DNA of 15,138 bases from Russula earlei (GCA_025769875.1 JAGFNK010001087.1:1-15138); one strand, 5' to 3'; positions 1 through 7,493 are shown, counted from the stretch's first letter. Numbers and translations are program-made. Notes: generated by a model not told the origin, from the sequence alone.

Positions 1-285
1 GACAATGGGATCTCATGTACTGTATCTAGGTGCAGCCCAAGAGTTGGGGTCTAATTCTTAGTTCTTGAAGTTTCGATTTTTGGGTGTGATCTGAGTGCGA
101 AATTTTGAACTGCCATATCTCAACCGTTTCTCAATAGATTGCCTTGAAACTTGGACAGTAGAACCCTATATACTGTGTCTAGGTGCAGCTAAAATATGGG
201 AGCCTAGTGTTCAGCTCCTGAAGTTTCGATTTTTGGGTGCCGATCTGCATGCAAAATTTCGGACCTGCCATATCCATATGATCCC
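1..285 (+). repeat. Left arm of foldback copy 1, ~153-bp subrepeats
   Basis: It carries nearly two subrepeats. Each runs CTGCCATATCTCAAC, then TTGCCTTGAAACTTGGACAG, then a core close to CTGTATCTAGGTGCAGC, then TTGAAGTTTCGATTTTTGGG. The CTGCCATATC anchors sit near 111 and 266. The arm is the reverse complement of about 2810-3095. Homology to copy 2 stops just after 275, where about 13 bases are missing and unrelated sequence begins, so the innermost part of this arm is lost or replaced. Confidence 0.8.
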
Positions 286-339
286 TCCTGGCCCACTCCT
301 TCATTACTACTTCCTTCACTCTTATCCTGAGCACACTCT

Positions 340-570
340 ATGAGCCTGGTCAAGGATATATGGGCCACTCTTCTCTATATGGATGGGAACCAGCTCTTTG
401 TTGTGATTTTGAATGCACAAATTGACTTCTTGCTGGTCAACAACGGCACCATGCAGATGATGTTTCCTCTGCAGGTGACAGCATTAACGGATCGCCATGC
501 AGCTACTTCCCTCAAGGCCATCCAAGGATACTCCTCTGTCTTTTATTATGAAACCCACATCTTACCTTGA
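340..570 (+). pseudogene. Coding-like fragment of unknown protein inside foldback copy 1
   Basis: An open stretch of 76 codons with a normal-looking amino-acid mix and no low complexity. It includes a hydrophobic segment around residues 17-33 (QLFVVILNAQIDFLLVNN) followed by TALTDRHAATSLKAIQGYSS. The frame is closed by a stop just upstream and by TGA at 568-570, so it is at best an exon remnant. It lies directly inside the left arm, where homology to copy 2 ends, so it could be captured or inserted sequence. I do not recognise the family with any certainty, and chance openness is possible. Confidence 0.25.
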
Positions 571-774
571 TCAATGTATCACCAAACAAAGAAGGGAGTA
601 TTGCTGATCAGCCCAGTGAACTTTGTCGGTCAGTTTGTCTTGAAGTAGGCAACTACATCTCTTGTCTTTGCCTCTATGTGGAGGGTCTAATAGATGCCAT
701 GTGTTACTTGCAGTAACAATATTGTTTGGCAACATGGACAGGTTCAACTCTAGATCCTCCCTCTGACAGAGCAT
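571..774 (-). pseudogene. Possible relic of a Copia-type reverse transcriptase start
   Basis: The minus strand reads 67 residues. One segment, SNTWHLLDPPHRGK, followed 11 residues later by KLTDK, has the spacing of the opening of the Copia reverse transcriptase domain (NxTWxLVxxPxxxK, then xxCKWVxKxK). A Cys and a Lys fall at the expected places, but the KWV core itself is not preserved and the palm motif YVDD is absent. The match is therefore weak and rests on one short block. If real, it is a heavily mutated scrap on the strand opposite to the neighbouring fragment at 340-570. It may equally be chance. Confidence 0.2.
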
Positions 775-1296
775 GCGCTAGCAATCGCTACTGAGTTAAT
801 GAATCTCACAGGTAACTTGTTCATCCCCAGTCATGGGCCTTCCTCCCCACTACGATTATCCCCCCTTGCCACCATCTTCCACTTGCACCTCTTCTGCTCG
901 CACTCTCACAAGGTTGTGGAGCCTTCCAATATCACCCATAGGCACCCAAATGAGCATGTCACCTCGCCTGAGCCTCCACGGAGATTTCAAGCCAAGGAAC
1001 ATGGCAAACATACACCAAATCATATGCGTGCATCCTCACCATCCCTCCCTGACAGCTGCAAACCATGCTGACTTGAGTTATAAATCATTCTCCTGTTGAT
1101 CCCACAAGCAGTTGCCGCAGCTCCATGCTTGTTGCCACTGGTGGTCACAGTGCTGGACATGAGAGCATGTCATCATGCCACCTCCCAACCTTGACCTCAA
1201 GGCAAAGCGTCCACTGATAACTTGGATACAGAACCCCCCCCTCTTGCCCCCGCTCAATTCCTTCATGCCCCAGTGTCGCCCTGAGTCGAGCAAGGT
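775..1296. other. Interior of foldback copy 1, no firm gene
   Basis: This C-rich stretch has two overlapping open frames (799-1071 and 833-1099) with Ser/Pro/His-rich translations, such as HYDYPPLPPSS in the second. They resemble disordered regions of fungal regulators, and this could be a further decayed part of the gene seen at 1337-1669. Neither frame has a domain I can name, and both are of a length expected by chance in C-rich DNA. No promoter, RNA gene or splice structure is convincing. Confidence 0.3.
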
Positions 1297-1337
1297 CAGT
1301 CCTTGTCCGGCTCCATGAACCCAAGTGTGCCCTTCTA
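1297..1337 (+). repeat. Internal segment shared by foldback copies 1 and 2
   Basis: About 40 bases (starting CAGTCCTTGTCC, then CCATGAAC, then AAGTGTGCCCTTCT) match 12820-12860 in copy 2 with only a few differences. In copy 2 the next bases (about 12861-12884) continue into CGCGGTACAGTTGTAATAGT. In copy 1 the equivalent continuation appears only at about 2645-2668. This defines a ~1.3-kb copy-1-specific segment between the two points. Confidence 0.65.
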
Positions 1338-1669
1338 AAGAGGCCCTTCCCAATATCAACTACAATGAGCACGACTTGTCAGACGAGGACAACGATGGTG
1401 GTGGTCTCCCAGCTTCTGGCCTCATGGCACCCTGGGAGGTACTGCGTGGGTTGGCTGATGTCACCATTCAATGGGCTGCCAAGGCAAGTCAATGCAAACA
1501 CCCTTCAGCTTATTCAATTCTTATGCCACCATTGTAGGAGAGTGGCGAAGCAAGCGAACTGCAAAGTCGCACAAGGTTGCCTTCTCCAGACCCCAGGTCA
1601 AGACATCAACCATCCAAAAAATGGAGGTCCATCAGATGCCATGGCACCCCATGTCCTCAAATTCCCTGA
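1337..1669 (+). pseudogene. Captured fragment of a fungal transcription-factor-like gene, with intron
   Basis: Two exon pieces read in one frame. The first (about 1337-1483) has an acidic stretch, EHDLSDEDNDGGGLP, then MAPWEVLRGLADV and AAK. The second (1538-1669) continues ESGEASELQSRTRLPSPDP, then basic RSRHQPSKKW, and ends at a TGA at 1667-1669. Between them lies a 54-nt phase-0 intron with a GC donor (AAG|GCAAGT) and a TAG acceptor; unspliced, it would stop at 1535. From memory, this order (acidic linker, PWEVLRGLADV, Ser/Pro/Arg linker) resembles the region between the DNA-binding and fungal-specific regulatory domains of basidiomycete transcription factors. Neither domain is present, so this is a non-functional internal scrap. 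It lies wholly inside the copy-1-specific segment of the foldback element, which suggests capture. Confidence 0.45.
1484..1537 (+). other. Putative 54-nt GC-AG intron in the captured fragment
   Basis: The donor context AAG|GCAAGT is the strong consensus required by GC donors, and the acceptor is CATTGTAG. Removing it joins two stretches that read sensibly together in the same frame. Retention of the intron means the fragment was acquired as DNA and not from spliced RNA. Confidence 0.45.
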
Positions 1670-2643
1670 CAGTATGCAAAACCTCCTCTAAGCAGGCCTG
1701 TAAGGTGTCTGAGCCCGCTGACCAGGAAACTCACATGACTTGCACTTGCCCCCACCTCCCTCACATCCTCGCCCACGTGTCTTCCTTTCCCTTTGTCTCT
1801 CATCTCCCTTCCCCTCCTATCATCCCTCCAACTATAGTCATTCCTTTCCCTCTTTTCACTTACCTCTTGCACACTCCTCTCAACGTCATTCCCTCGCATT
1901 GCCCACTCTACGCCCAGGAACAGCGACAACACCTCAGCTCGATCGCCTCCAACTTCACCATGCCTCGCGCTCCCCTCATCTACATCCATCCCCTGCACCA
2001 CTAGTATCTTTGTCTGCTTCATGCTCCCCACCCTTTTATCATATCACTCTCGCCCATCGTCGACTCCCTTTCAATCCCACTCTCACCCCTTTCATCATCA
2101 TCTCTCAAGCATCGTCCTCACCCCTGCCACACGCATACGTATGGACTTGGATGACGCATGCACAGACGTCATCGCCACTTGATACGAGGGCTCGCTGCCC
2201 ACAGCGGCCTTGCCCTGTCGGCCTCTCGCCACACCACCACCCCATGCTCACGGACTCGCAGTTGGAGCAGTAGGATTCTTATGCCATTGTCTTCTCATCC
2301 ATGTTTTGATTACCTAGTTCTCACCCCACCTTTATTCTACAGTATTTAAGGCTAGTAGCTACAGTCTCAAATAGGAGGGAGCTTTGCCTCTGTGTTAAAA
2401 CATCTCATCTGCCTGTGTGAAACCATTCCCTTGAGAACACATGCACACCCTCTCTCACGTGCGCACGTGCGTTGCGTTCCAGGGCACAACCTTGCTCTCC
2501 CCTGCTCCCTTCTGCTCCTACCTGCCCTTGGATCAAGCCCCACGGACTCTGCGTGCCCGACCTGGTGCGCTACAGTCCGGAGACCTGCTATTGTCCCACC
2601 AGTGATGTTTTCCGTCTGTCTCACTGTATTTTCCTTGCTGTGG
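1670..2643. other. Pyrimidine-rich interior of foldback copy 1, no gene
   Basis: From about 1740 to 2130 the plus strand is strongly C/T-rich (runs such as CTTCCTTTCCCTTTGTCTCT). This explains the long open frames on both strands; their translations are Pro/Ser/His/Leu-rich and carry no domain. A TATA-like TATTTAAGG occurs at 2344-2352. From 2440 to 2480 there is a CACGTGCGCACGTGCGT-like alternating purine-pyrimidine stretch. I see no supported coding sequence. Confidence 0.5.
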
Positions 2644-2644
2644 T

Positions 2645-3358
2645 TGCGCGCTACAGCTGTAAATAGTCATGTGTAGGGATATCTACCTATCGTGCTCAGG
2701 GTTGGTCAAGCACCCCAAACATGAAAATTCAACAAGTGAAACCCATTATTTGGCTGTATCTAGATACAGTACATGAGATGATACTGTCCAAGTTTCAAGC
2801 CAATCCATTGAGAAATAGTTGAGATATGGCAGTTCAAAATTTCGCATGCAGATTGGCACCCAAAATCGAAACTTCAGGAACTGAACCTAGGCTCCCATAT
2901 TTAGCTGCACCTAGACACAGTATATAAGGTTCTACTGTCCAAGTTTCAAGGCAATCTATTGAGAAAACAGTTGAGATATGGCAGTTTTGAAATTTCGCAC
3001 TCAGATCACACCCAAAAATCGAAAACTTCAAGAACTAAGAATTAGACCCCAACTCTTAGGATGCACTTAGATACAGTACATGAGATCCCATTGTCGAAGT
3101 TTCAAGTCAATTGATTGAGAAACAGTTGAGATATGGCAGTTCAAAGTTCTGCACCCATGTCAGCACCTGAAAATCGACATTTCAAGAACTGAATATTATG
3201 CTCCCATATTTTAGCTGCACCTAGATACAGTATATAAGGTTCTACTGTCAAAGTTTCAAGGCAATCTGTTGAGAAGCTGTTGAGATATAGCAGTTTTGAT
3301 TTTGCACTTGAAATGACATCCAAAAATGGCAAGTGCAAGGTCATGTGAAAACAACAGT
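2645..3358 (-). repeat. Right arm and sub-arm of foldback copy 1
   Basis: Bases 2645-2740 match the inner part of the copy 2 right arm (TAGTCAT, GTAGGGATA, then CACCCCAAAC and CAAGTGAAAC). From about 2740 the arm holds four subrepeats. The GAGATATGGCAG anchor starts at 2821, 2973, 3128 and 3282, giving periods of 152, 155 and 154 bases. The arm is the reverse complement of 1-285 and also matches both arms of copy 2. The outermost ~60 bases (to 3358) hold a non-repeated terminus ending AAAACAACAGT. Confidence 0.85.
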
Positions 3359-3533
3359 AAGGTCCCTAGTGTCACCTTGTAGTTCATTCTGAGGTGATTA
3401 GAGTTAGTCTATTAACACATTCTAGGGCCTATAGGATCTCCATTAGCATCCAATATAAAGGACTTTAGGGTCATTTGAAGGGTCTTTAGAAGGCCTCTAA
3501 TGTTTCTCTTTTACTGCTAGATAGGGTGCCAAC
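3354..3533 (-). mobile_element. Gypsy LTR copy C, low-coordinate part
   Basis: It aligns with 7119 onward in LTR A, starting ACAGTAAGGTCC and including TTAGAGTTAGTCTA and the motif before GTGCCAAC. The first ~590 bases of the LTR (low-coordinate side) are missing. The missing part is replaced by the end of foldback copy 1, and ACAGT is shared by both at the joint. The hAT element interrupts the LTR at 3534; the other half resumes at 5809. Confidence 0.75.
3526..3533. repeat. 8-bp target site duplication of the hAT element, left copy
   Basis: GTGCCAAC occurs directly before the left terminal inverted repeat and again at 5809-5816 directly after the right one. An 8-bp duplication is diagnostic of hAT transposition. 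LTR A has the related unoccupied site GGGTTGCCACTAAGTGGGG near 7288. Confidence 0.95.
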
Positions 3534-3715
3534 TAGGGCTGCCGACCGTACCCGTACACATACGGTTTACGGCTACCGTAATACGGTATCCCGTACCGTA
3601 CCGTCCGGGTAGTGGAAGTGTACCATGACGGTACGGTTGCCGGTACGGTTAGTTACCGTACCGTACCGTATAAGGGACGCCATCAAGCCGTATATACGGG
3701 CCGTATATTAGTTGT
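3534..3715 (+). repeat. hAT left TIR and subterminal CCGTAC repeats
   Basis: After the ~22-bp inverted repeat, CCGTAC or its complement GTACGG recurs many times, often overlapping as ACCGTACCGTACCGT near 3655-3670. The pattern is mirrored at the right end. hAT transposases need subterminal motif clusters at both ends, so these are likely binding sites. Confidence 0.8.
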
Positions 3716-3716
3716 A

Positions 3717-4610
3717 CTCAATGGCAAAAGAGTTGAGTAATGTGAGACCTTCTTTCTAGAATGTTCTGTTGTGATTGCCCAGACGAGTGAATTGGGAGTG
3801 AGATCGATTGCAGGCAATTGATCCCAATCGCATGCGTGCAAAGGCGACTGAGGGATCGCCCTGATGTGATCCTACATTTTTTAGCTACATTTACTTTACA
3901 TCTCATCTCGTAGATAGTGTACATGATCATCAACTCGATTATTACTACGTTAAATACTCTTTGATCGCCAGCCGCCCCCCTTATAGTCGCGGCCGCTGTC
4001 TCAATGCCAGCCCAGTCGTCTCCGCCTCGTCCGTCAGCGTTCTAGCACCGCCCACTGCACCTGGTCGCCTTGCCCTCAGTCCCAACTCTCTCTCGTCGCC
4101 ATTTCTACTCCACCCATCTATACCACCAAGTCTACGTCGTCACCGTTGCCCCTACATCCTCCGCCCTGCCCGCCTCGGCCGCAGCTTCAGTTCTCGCGCC
4201 CTCAGTAAACATCACCAGCCACTGTCACCCGCGCGTCCAGTATCGCTAGCATAACCAGCCACCGTGCCCTTAGCCTTGCCAGCCGCCTCGGTCCCGACTG
4301 ACACCCCGCCTCTGTCTCATCAGCTCCTGCGCTCTCAGTGTCGCCTGTCGCGGTGTCTGTCTCAGCGCCAACGCCAGCCTCAGTCCTGCCATCTGCTTCT
4401 GTCGCCCCAGCCTTAGCTCAGCCAGCTGCCGCCGCCGCGCCTCTTAGTCTCGCTAATCGCCTCAGTCTCGTCACCTGCCCTTGTAGGCCTCAGCTTCAGC
4501 CTCCAACATCTTAACGCTATAAACGCCGCCGCCTCCATCGTCGTCTCGCGCCCCGTTGCCCGCTCAGGCACGCACCCACGCCGCCTTACAATACCTTCAG
4601 TTATCTTATC
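3717..4610. other. hAT interior lacking transposase N-terminus; GC-rich Ala/Pro/Ser block
   Basis: Bases 3717-3960 are AT-rich and show no gene. From about 3961 the composition switches sharply to GC-rich, C-biased DNA with recurring GCCTCAGTCTCG-like words. Reading frames here give Ala/Val/Ser/Pro-rich low-complexity peptides, for example SAPALSVSPVAVSVSAPTP near 4320. They shift frame repeatedly, for instance around 4320. No BED finger or catalytic motif is visible. The block may be a decayed disordered part of the transposase or captured host sequence; I cannot decide which. Confidence 0.4.
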
Positions 4611-4923
4611 TAGTAGGTTGTTCTCACGCACATACTGCGTGATTACGAACACTCTGAGGAGGACTGGGAAGGTATCACTTTGGTTGCAGGATGGCTTAAG
4701 TCCTTCCGTTCGGCAACTACTCAAATGTCAGCTACACATCATCCCACACTCTCAAGCACGCACGCAATCTTCCGAGGGCTTCAAGATCAAATCAAATATA
4801 TTCTTACTCATCTTCCATCGTCAACTTCACCTGAGCTCATGCTTGGTCTCACGGATGCACACCGCAAGTTGAGTGACTACTACTACAAGTTTGATGAGTC
4901 ACCATTGTATACTTGGGCTGCAT

Positions 4924-4978
4924 GTATGTGGAATTTCTGCCCTTTTTATGCACGCCTAAACTTACGTGCTATACTTAG
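4924..4978 (+). other. 55-nt intron of hAT transposase
   Basis: Donor GTATGT and acceptor CTTAG. Removal restores ...YTWAA|LLDPRIS..., a conserved junction in fungal hAT transposases; without removal the frame stops at 4983. Confidence 0.75.
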
Positions 4979-5372
4979 TGCTTGATCCTCGCATCTCATA
5001 CGAAGGAATGAAATCTGATTACGCTGATGACGACATCCTTGCTGACTATCTGGATTCTGTGAAGGCATCACTCAACAACTGTTTCCAGGAGAATTATGCA
5101 GGAAAATATGTCGCACCCGCCTGTCCATGATCATCCCCATACCACTAGTCTGTCAAAGACTTATTCACAGTCTCGCAATGAGTCTCCGCAAAAGGTCAAT
5201 TTTACTGCCCGATACAAGAAGCATGCCAGTGCAAGAAGGGACCAGCTCGAGGAGTACTTTAGGCTCCCCCGTGAGGACTTTGATTCCTGTGATCCTGTTA
5301 GCTGGTGGGTTGGACGACGCTCACAATTTCCGGATCTTTTTGTCTTTGCTCGGGATCTCTTGGTGATTCCAG

Positions 5373-5432
5373 GTTAGAATTTCATTGATATGTGTTTATG
5401 TCAATTACTTATGTTGAAAACAAAAACTGCAG
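5373..5432 (+). other. 60-nt intron of hAT transposase
   Basis: Donor GTTAGA and acceptor CTGCAG. It splits the Gly codon of LLVIPG|SAVAVERIF, and removal reconstitutes the dimerisation-domain core. Length and borders are typical of Agaricomycete introns. Confidence 0.8.
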
Positions 5433-5654
5433 GTTCTGCTGTTGCTGTTGAAAGAATATTTTCGGGTGGGCGAGACACCATCTCATTACGAAGAGCCAGC
5501 CTACATCCAGAGACTATCCAGACATTGATGCTTGTCAAGCAGCACCTACGTGTTATGCGACGTGCCATTGATGACCTTATGGTTATAGGTAATGAATAAT
5601 AGATATCATTGTCATTCATTCAGTTTAATCAAATTTTGCTTGACTGTAATAACC

Positions 5655-5808
5655 CGTAATGCCGTATTACGGCCGTCTTCTACCCCGTACCGTACCGTAT
5701 AGGCTGCTGAAGTGGAAGCATACGGTACGGGTAACGGTATGGATAGTAGCCGTATACATACCGTATCGAGTACGGCCGTAGCCGTATACGGTACGGTTGG
5801 CAGCCCTA
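5655..5808 (-). repeat. hAT right subterminal repeats and TIR
   Basis: A mirror of the left end: clustered CCGTACCGTA and TACGGTACGG words, then GGTTGGCAGCCCTA ending at 5808. It is followed by the second GTGCCAAC (5809-5816). Confidence 0.85.
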
Positions 5809-5993
5809 GTGCCAACAAGTAGGGCTTGCTGGATTGTGCCTAGAATCAATTATGCAACAATGTGCACATGATATTGTGGACACCTCTGCTCACACCTTTG
5901 GCCATGTGAACAGGGTGGCACCATAGAGCCCCCCTTTCCTCTAATATGGAAAGGTCCTTCAAGGGCTCTCTCTCTGGGAAATGGTTCATGACA
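5809..5993 (-). mobile_element. Gypsy LTR copy C, high-coordinate part
   Basis: It continues LTR C after the hAT insertion and aligns with 7289-7478 of LTR A: AAGTAGGGCTTGCTG, ATATTGTGGACACCTCT, GTGAACAGGGTGGCACCATA, and the terminal GGAAATGGTTCATGACA. On the minus strand this is the LTR start, TGTCATGAACC. The sequence beyond it (ATCAGTAAATAAATTG) has no polypurine tract, unlike the flank of LTR A. It may therefore be a solo LTR, a 5' LTR, or a 3' LTR after a deletion. Confidence 0.85.
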
Positions 5994-6530
5994 ATCAGTA
6001 AATAAATTGATAGTATGATCTGAAACAATTGGTAGCTAGTACAAAGAGATCCTGAAAACCATTTTATGGTAATTACATATGCTATGATTAAGGATGCTCT
6101 CAGATACTTTGATTTCATCCTACAGAAACTGAAGTAATTACTATCTCATGATCTTATCAGTAGCTGATTATGTGTTGTAGCAATATTTTATTAGGTGGAT
6201 ATAACACATAGTTTCATCCTACTGTTGAGTACTCACTGCTGGGCTAATACTACAGCCTGCAGGGGCTGTCAGTGTAAGCAAGGTAGATGTGCCAGACATT
6301 GAGAGTGATGAACTTAATAAGCAAAAGCTTGGTGTAAAGGATGAGCCAAAGGGGAACAGTGACAGGGCCCTGGAGGATCAAGGGGAAAGGCCAGGGTTTG
6401 CTTACCCTTGCAGTCATGCCAGAGTACAAGGGGTTGGACAGAGGATCTGTAAAGCACAGCCATGAAGGAGTACACTGGGGAGCCAGGGAAGTCTTTAAAA
6501 CTCTGCTGTCTTGAAGGTGTTGCAACTCAC
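5994..6530 (-). other. Sequence between LTR C and LTR A, possible Gypsy leader remnant
   Basis: On the minus strand, LTR A is followed by GTGAGTTGCAACACC. The same GTGAGT follows LTR B, which suggests that at least 6500-6530 is the untranslated leader of a second retrotransposon sharing LTR A. A 96-codon minus frame (6250-6540) starts inside the LTR end and has no recognisable gag motif. Bases 5994-6240 are AT-rich and featureless. No zinc knuckle, protease or reverse transcriptase is present. Confidence 0.35.
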
Positions 6531-7478
6531 TGTCAAACAATCCAGTTCAAGAGTGAGAGAGAAGCTCGGAGATGAGTTGACTGAGTTCTATGACGAAGTT
6601 GGCAAAGAGCACTGTCCAAATGAGTAACAAGTACCAGAGACGGACTGGTACTGGTTGTGAGAGGTGATCATGGAAAGAGAGAGCCAGAGTGTACTAGATA
6701 AGGTGGTCCTAAAGGAGTACCTTTGAAAGCCACAAATCAAATGGACAGTCTGAAGACTGTCCACTACTTTATTGAGTGCTTATATACTACAAGAGAACTG
6801 CTAAATAGGGAACAAGTCATAACCTTGATATCAAGCATAATTGATGGATGAGTAAGAAGTCAGAGTACACTTACTGAGCATGCTCAGTCATGCTCAGTAA
6901 GCTGCTGAGTAAGAAGGCTTCTATTGATGAGTAAGAGCCTTTACTGTCCACATGTTCACTGCTTTAGTACACATGCAAAGCACCTGATTTATTTACTGTT
7001 AGTTAGTTTAGGGCTGGTCATTTGAGGACTTGTAGTTTGGTTCAGGGAATAGAGTTGCCTATAAGGTCCCTTGTATAGTTCCATTAGGGTCTTTAGAGTT
7101 GACCCTAATACTTCTATTACAGTAAGGTCCTTAGTATTGCTTTATAGTTCATTCTAAGGTTATTAGAGTTAGTCTAATAACACATTGTAGGGCCTTTAGT
7201 ATCATGTTAGTGCCTTTTGTAGAGCACTTAGAGTCGTCCTAAAGGGTCCCTAGAGAGGCTATAATACTGTCCTTTATTGCTAAAAGGGTTGCCACTAAGT
7301 GGGGCTTGCTGTATGTTGATTGTGCCAAGAATTGCTCGCACAACAATGCATGTGTGATATTTTGGACACCTCTACTCACCCCTTTTGTCCATGTGAACAG
7401 GGTGGCACCATAGAGGCTGGGTTTCCTCTAATAAGGAAGGGTCCTTCAAGGGCCCTCTCCGGGAAATGGTTCATGACA
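6531..7478 (-). mobile_element. Gypsy LTR copy A, complete (948 bp)
   Basis: The plus strand runs TGTCAAACAATCC to GGTTCATGACA, so the minus strand begins TGTCATGAACC and ends TTGTTTGACA, with TGTCA/TGACA ends. On the minus strand it holds a TATA box (TATATAAG, 6786-6779), AATAAA (6773-6768) and a 9-bp-stem hairpin GGACAGTCTGAAGACTGTCC (6743-6762), all also present in LTR B. The perfect 16-base palindrome ACTGAGCATGCTCAGT at 6873-6888 is only partly kept in B. Next to its high end lie the polypurine tract and the integrase stop, so it is the 3' LTR of the element at 7491-8957. Confidence 0.88.
6743..6762 (-). promoter_or_regulatory. Conserved LTR hairpin near the probable transcription start
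   Basis: GGACAGTC-TGAA-GACTGTCC forms a near-perfect stem (9 pairs counting T-A at the apex). It lies 17-36 bases downstream of the minus-strand TATA box and is identical at 9180-9199 in LTR B, although flanking bases have diverged. The position fits the start of the R region. Confidence 0.5.
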
Positions 7479-7482
7479 TTCA

Positions 7483-7493
7483 TCCCCTCTTTA
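7483..7493 (-). promoter_or_regulatory. Polypurine tract next to LTR A
   Basis: The minus strand reads TAAAGAGGGGA, four bases before the LTR start TGTCATG. It overlaps the integrase stop codon TAA. A purine run immediately before the 3' LTR is the plus-strand primer site of LTR retrotransposons and fixes the element's orientation. Confidence 0.75.

Larger units (their letters stand above)
1..3358. mobile_element. Foldback-like element, copy 1 (left end outside window)
   Basis: Two arms of related ~153-bp subrepeats lie in opposite orientation at 1-285 and about 2740-3358, around an interior with no intact gene. Position 1 corresponds to 9991 in copy 2, so roughly 260 bases of the left arm lie outside the window. 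The right end finishes with a terminus (GGTCATGTGAAAACAACAGT) whose inverted counterpart opens copy 2 at 9727. Long inverted arms made of short direct subrepeats are the hallmark of foldback elements such as Drosophila FB and the P-superfamily Galileo. No transposase was seen here, so the superfamily is unknown. Relative to copy 2 the interior has extra sequence between about 1338 and 2643, which carries a transcription-factor-like fragment. Confidence 0.6.
4617..5599 (+). pseudogene. C-terminal half of a hAT transposase, frameshifted
   Basis: Transposase that would cut and join hAT ends. The readable part opens after an in-frame TAG (4614-4616) with RDYEHSEEDWEGITLVAGWL. It continues with a helical segment ending KLSDYYYKFDESPLYTWAA (exon to 4923). 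A 55-nt GT-AG intron at 4924-4978 joins it to LLDPRISYEGMK. That frame hits TGA at 5128-5130, and the protein continues in another frame (DHPHTTSLS, then NFTARYKKHA), so an indel lies at roughly 5090-5130. CDPVSWWVGRRSQFPDL, then ARDLLVIPG, a 60-nt intron (5373-5432) and SAVAVERIFSGGRDTISLRR form the hAT C-terminal dimerisation domain, with the usual WW and ERxFS signatures. The stop is at 5597. The N-terminal half is absent, so no activity is expected. Confidence 0.88.
3534..5808 (+). mobile_element. Defective hAT DNA transposon, 2275 bp
   Basis: The ends are inverted: TAGGGCTGCCGACCGTACCC on the left, and TAGGGCTGCCAACCGTACCG as the reverse complement of the right. Both are flanked by the 8-bp duplication GTGCCAAC. 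Each end is followed by 150-180 bases densely packed with CCGTAC/GTACGG motifs (3540-3715 and 5655-5800), probable transposase-binding subterminal repeats. The 3' half encodes the C-terminal half of a hAT transposase. The N-terminal BED zinc finger and most of the catalytic region are missing, and their place is taken by AT-rich sequence (3717-3960) and a GC-rich Ala/Pro/Ser-coding-like block (3961-4610). The element is non-autonomous as it stands. Confidence 0.92.

Noticed and set aside
1471..2273. Long overlapping plus frames and the 124-codon minus frame 1657-2031
   Set aside because: They lie in a pyrimidine-rich tract where stop codons are rare on either strand. Only the short spliced reading at 1337-1669 looked protein-like.
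2344..2470. A solo LTR suggested by TATTTAAGG and TG...CA-like borders near 2300-2440
   Set aside because: No second copy, no target duplication and no conserved ends could be seen, so the borders are arbitrary.
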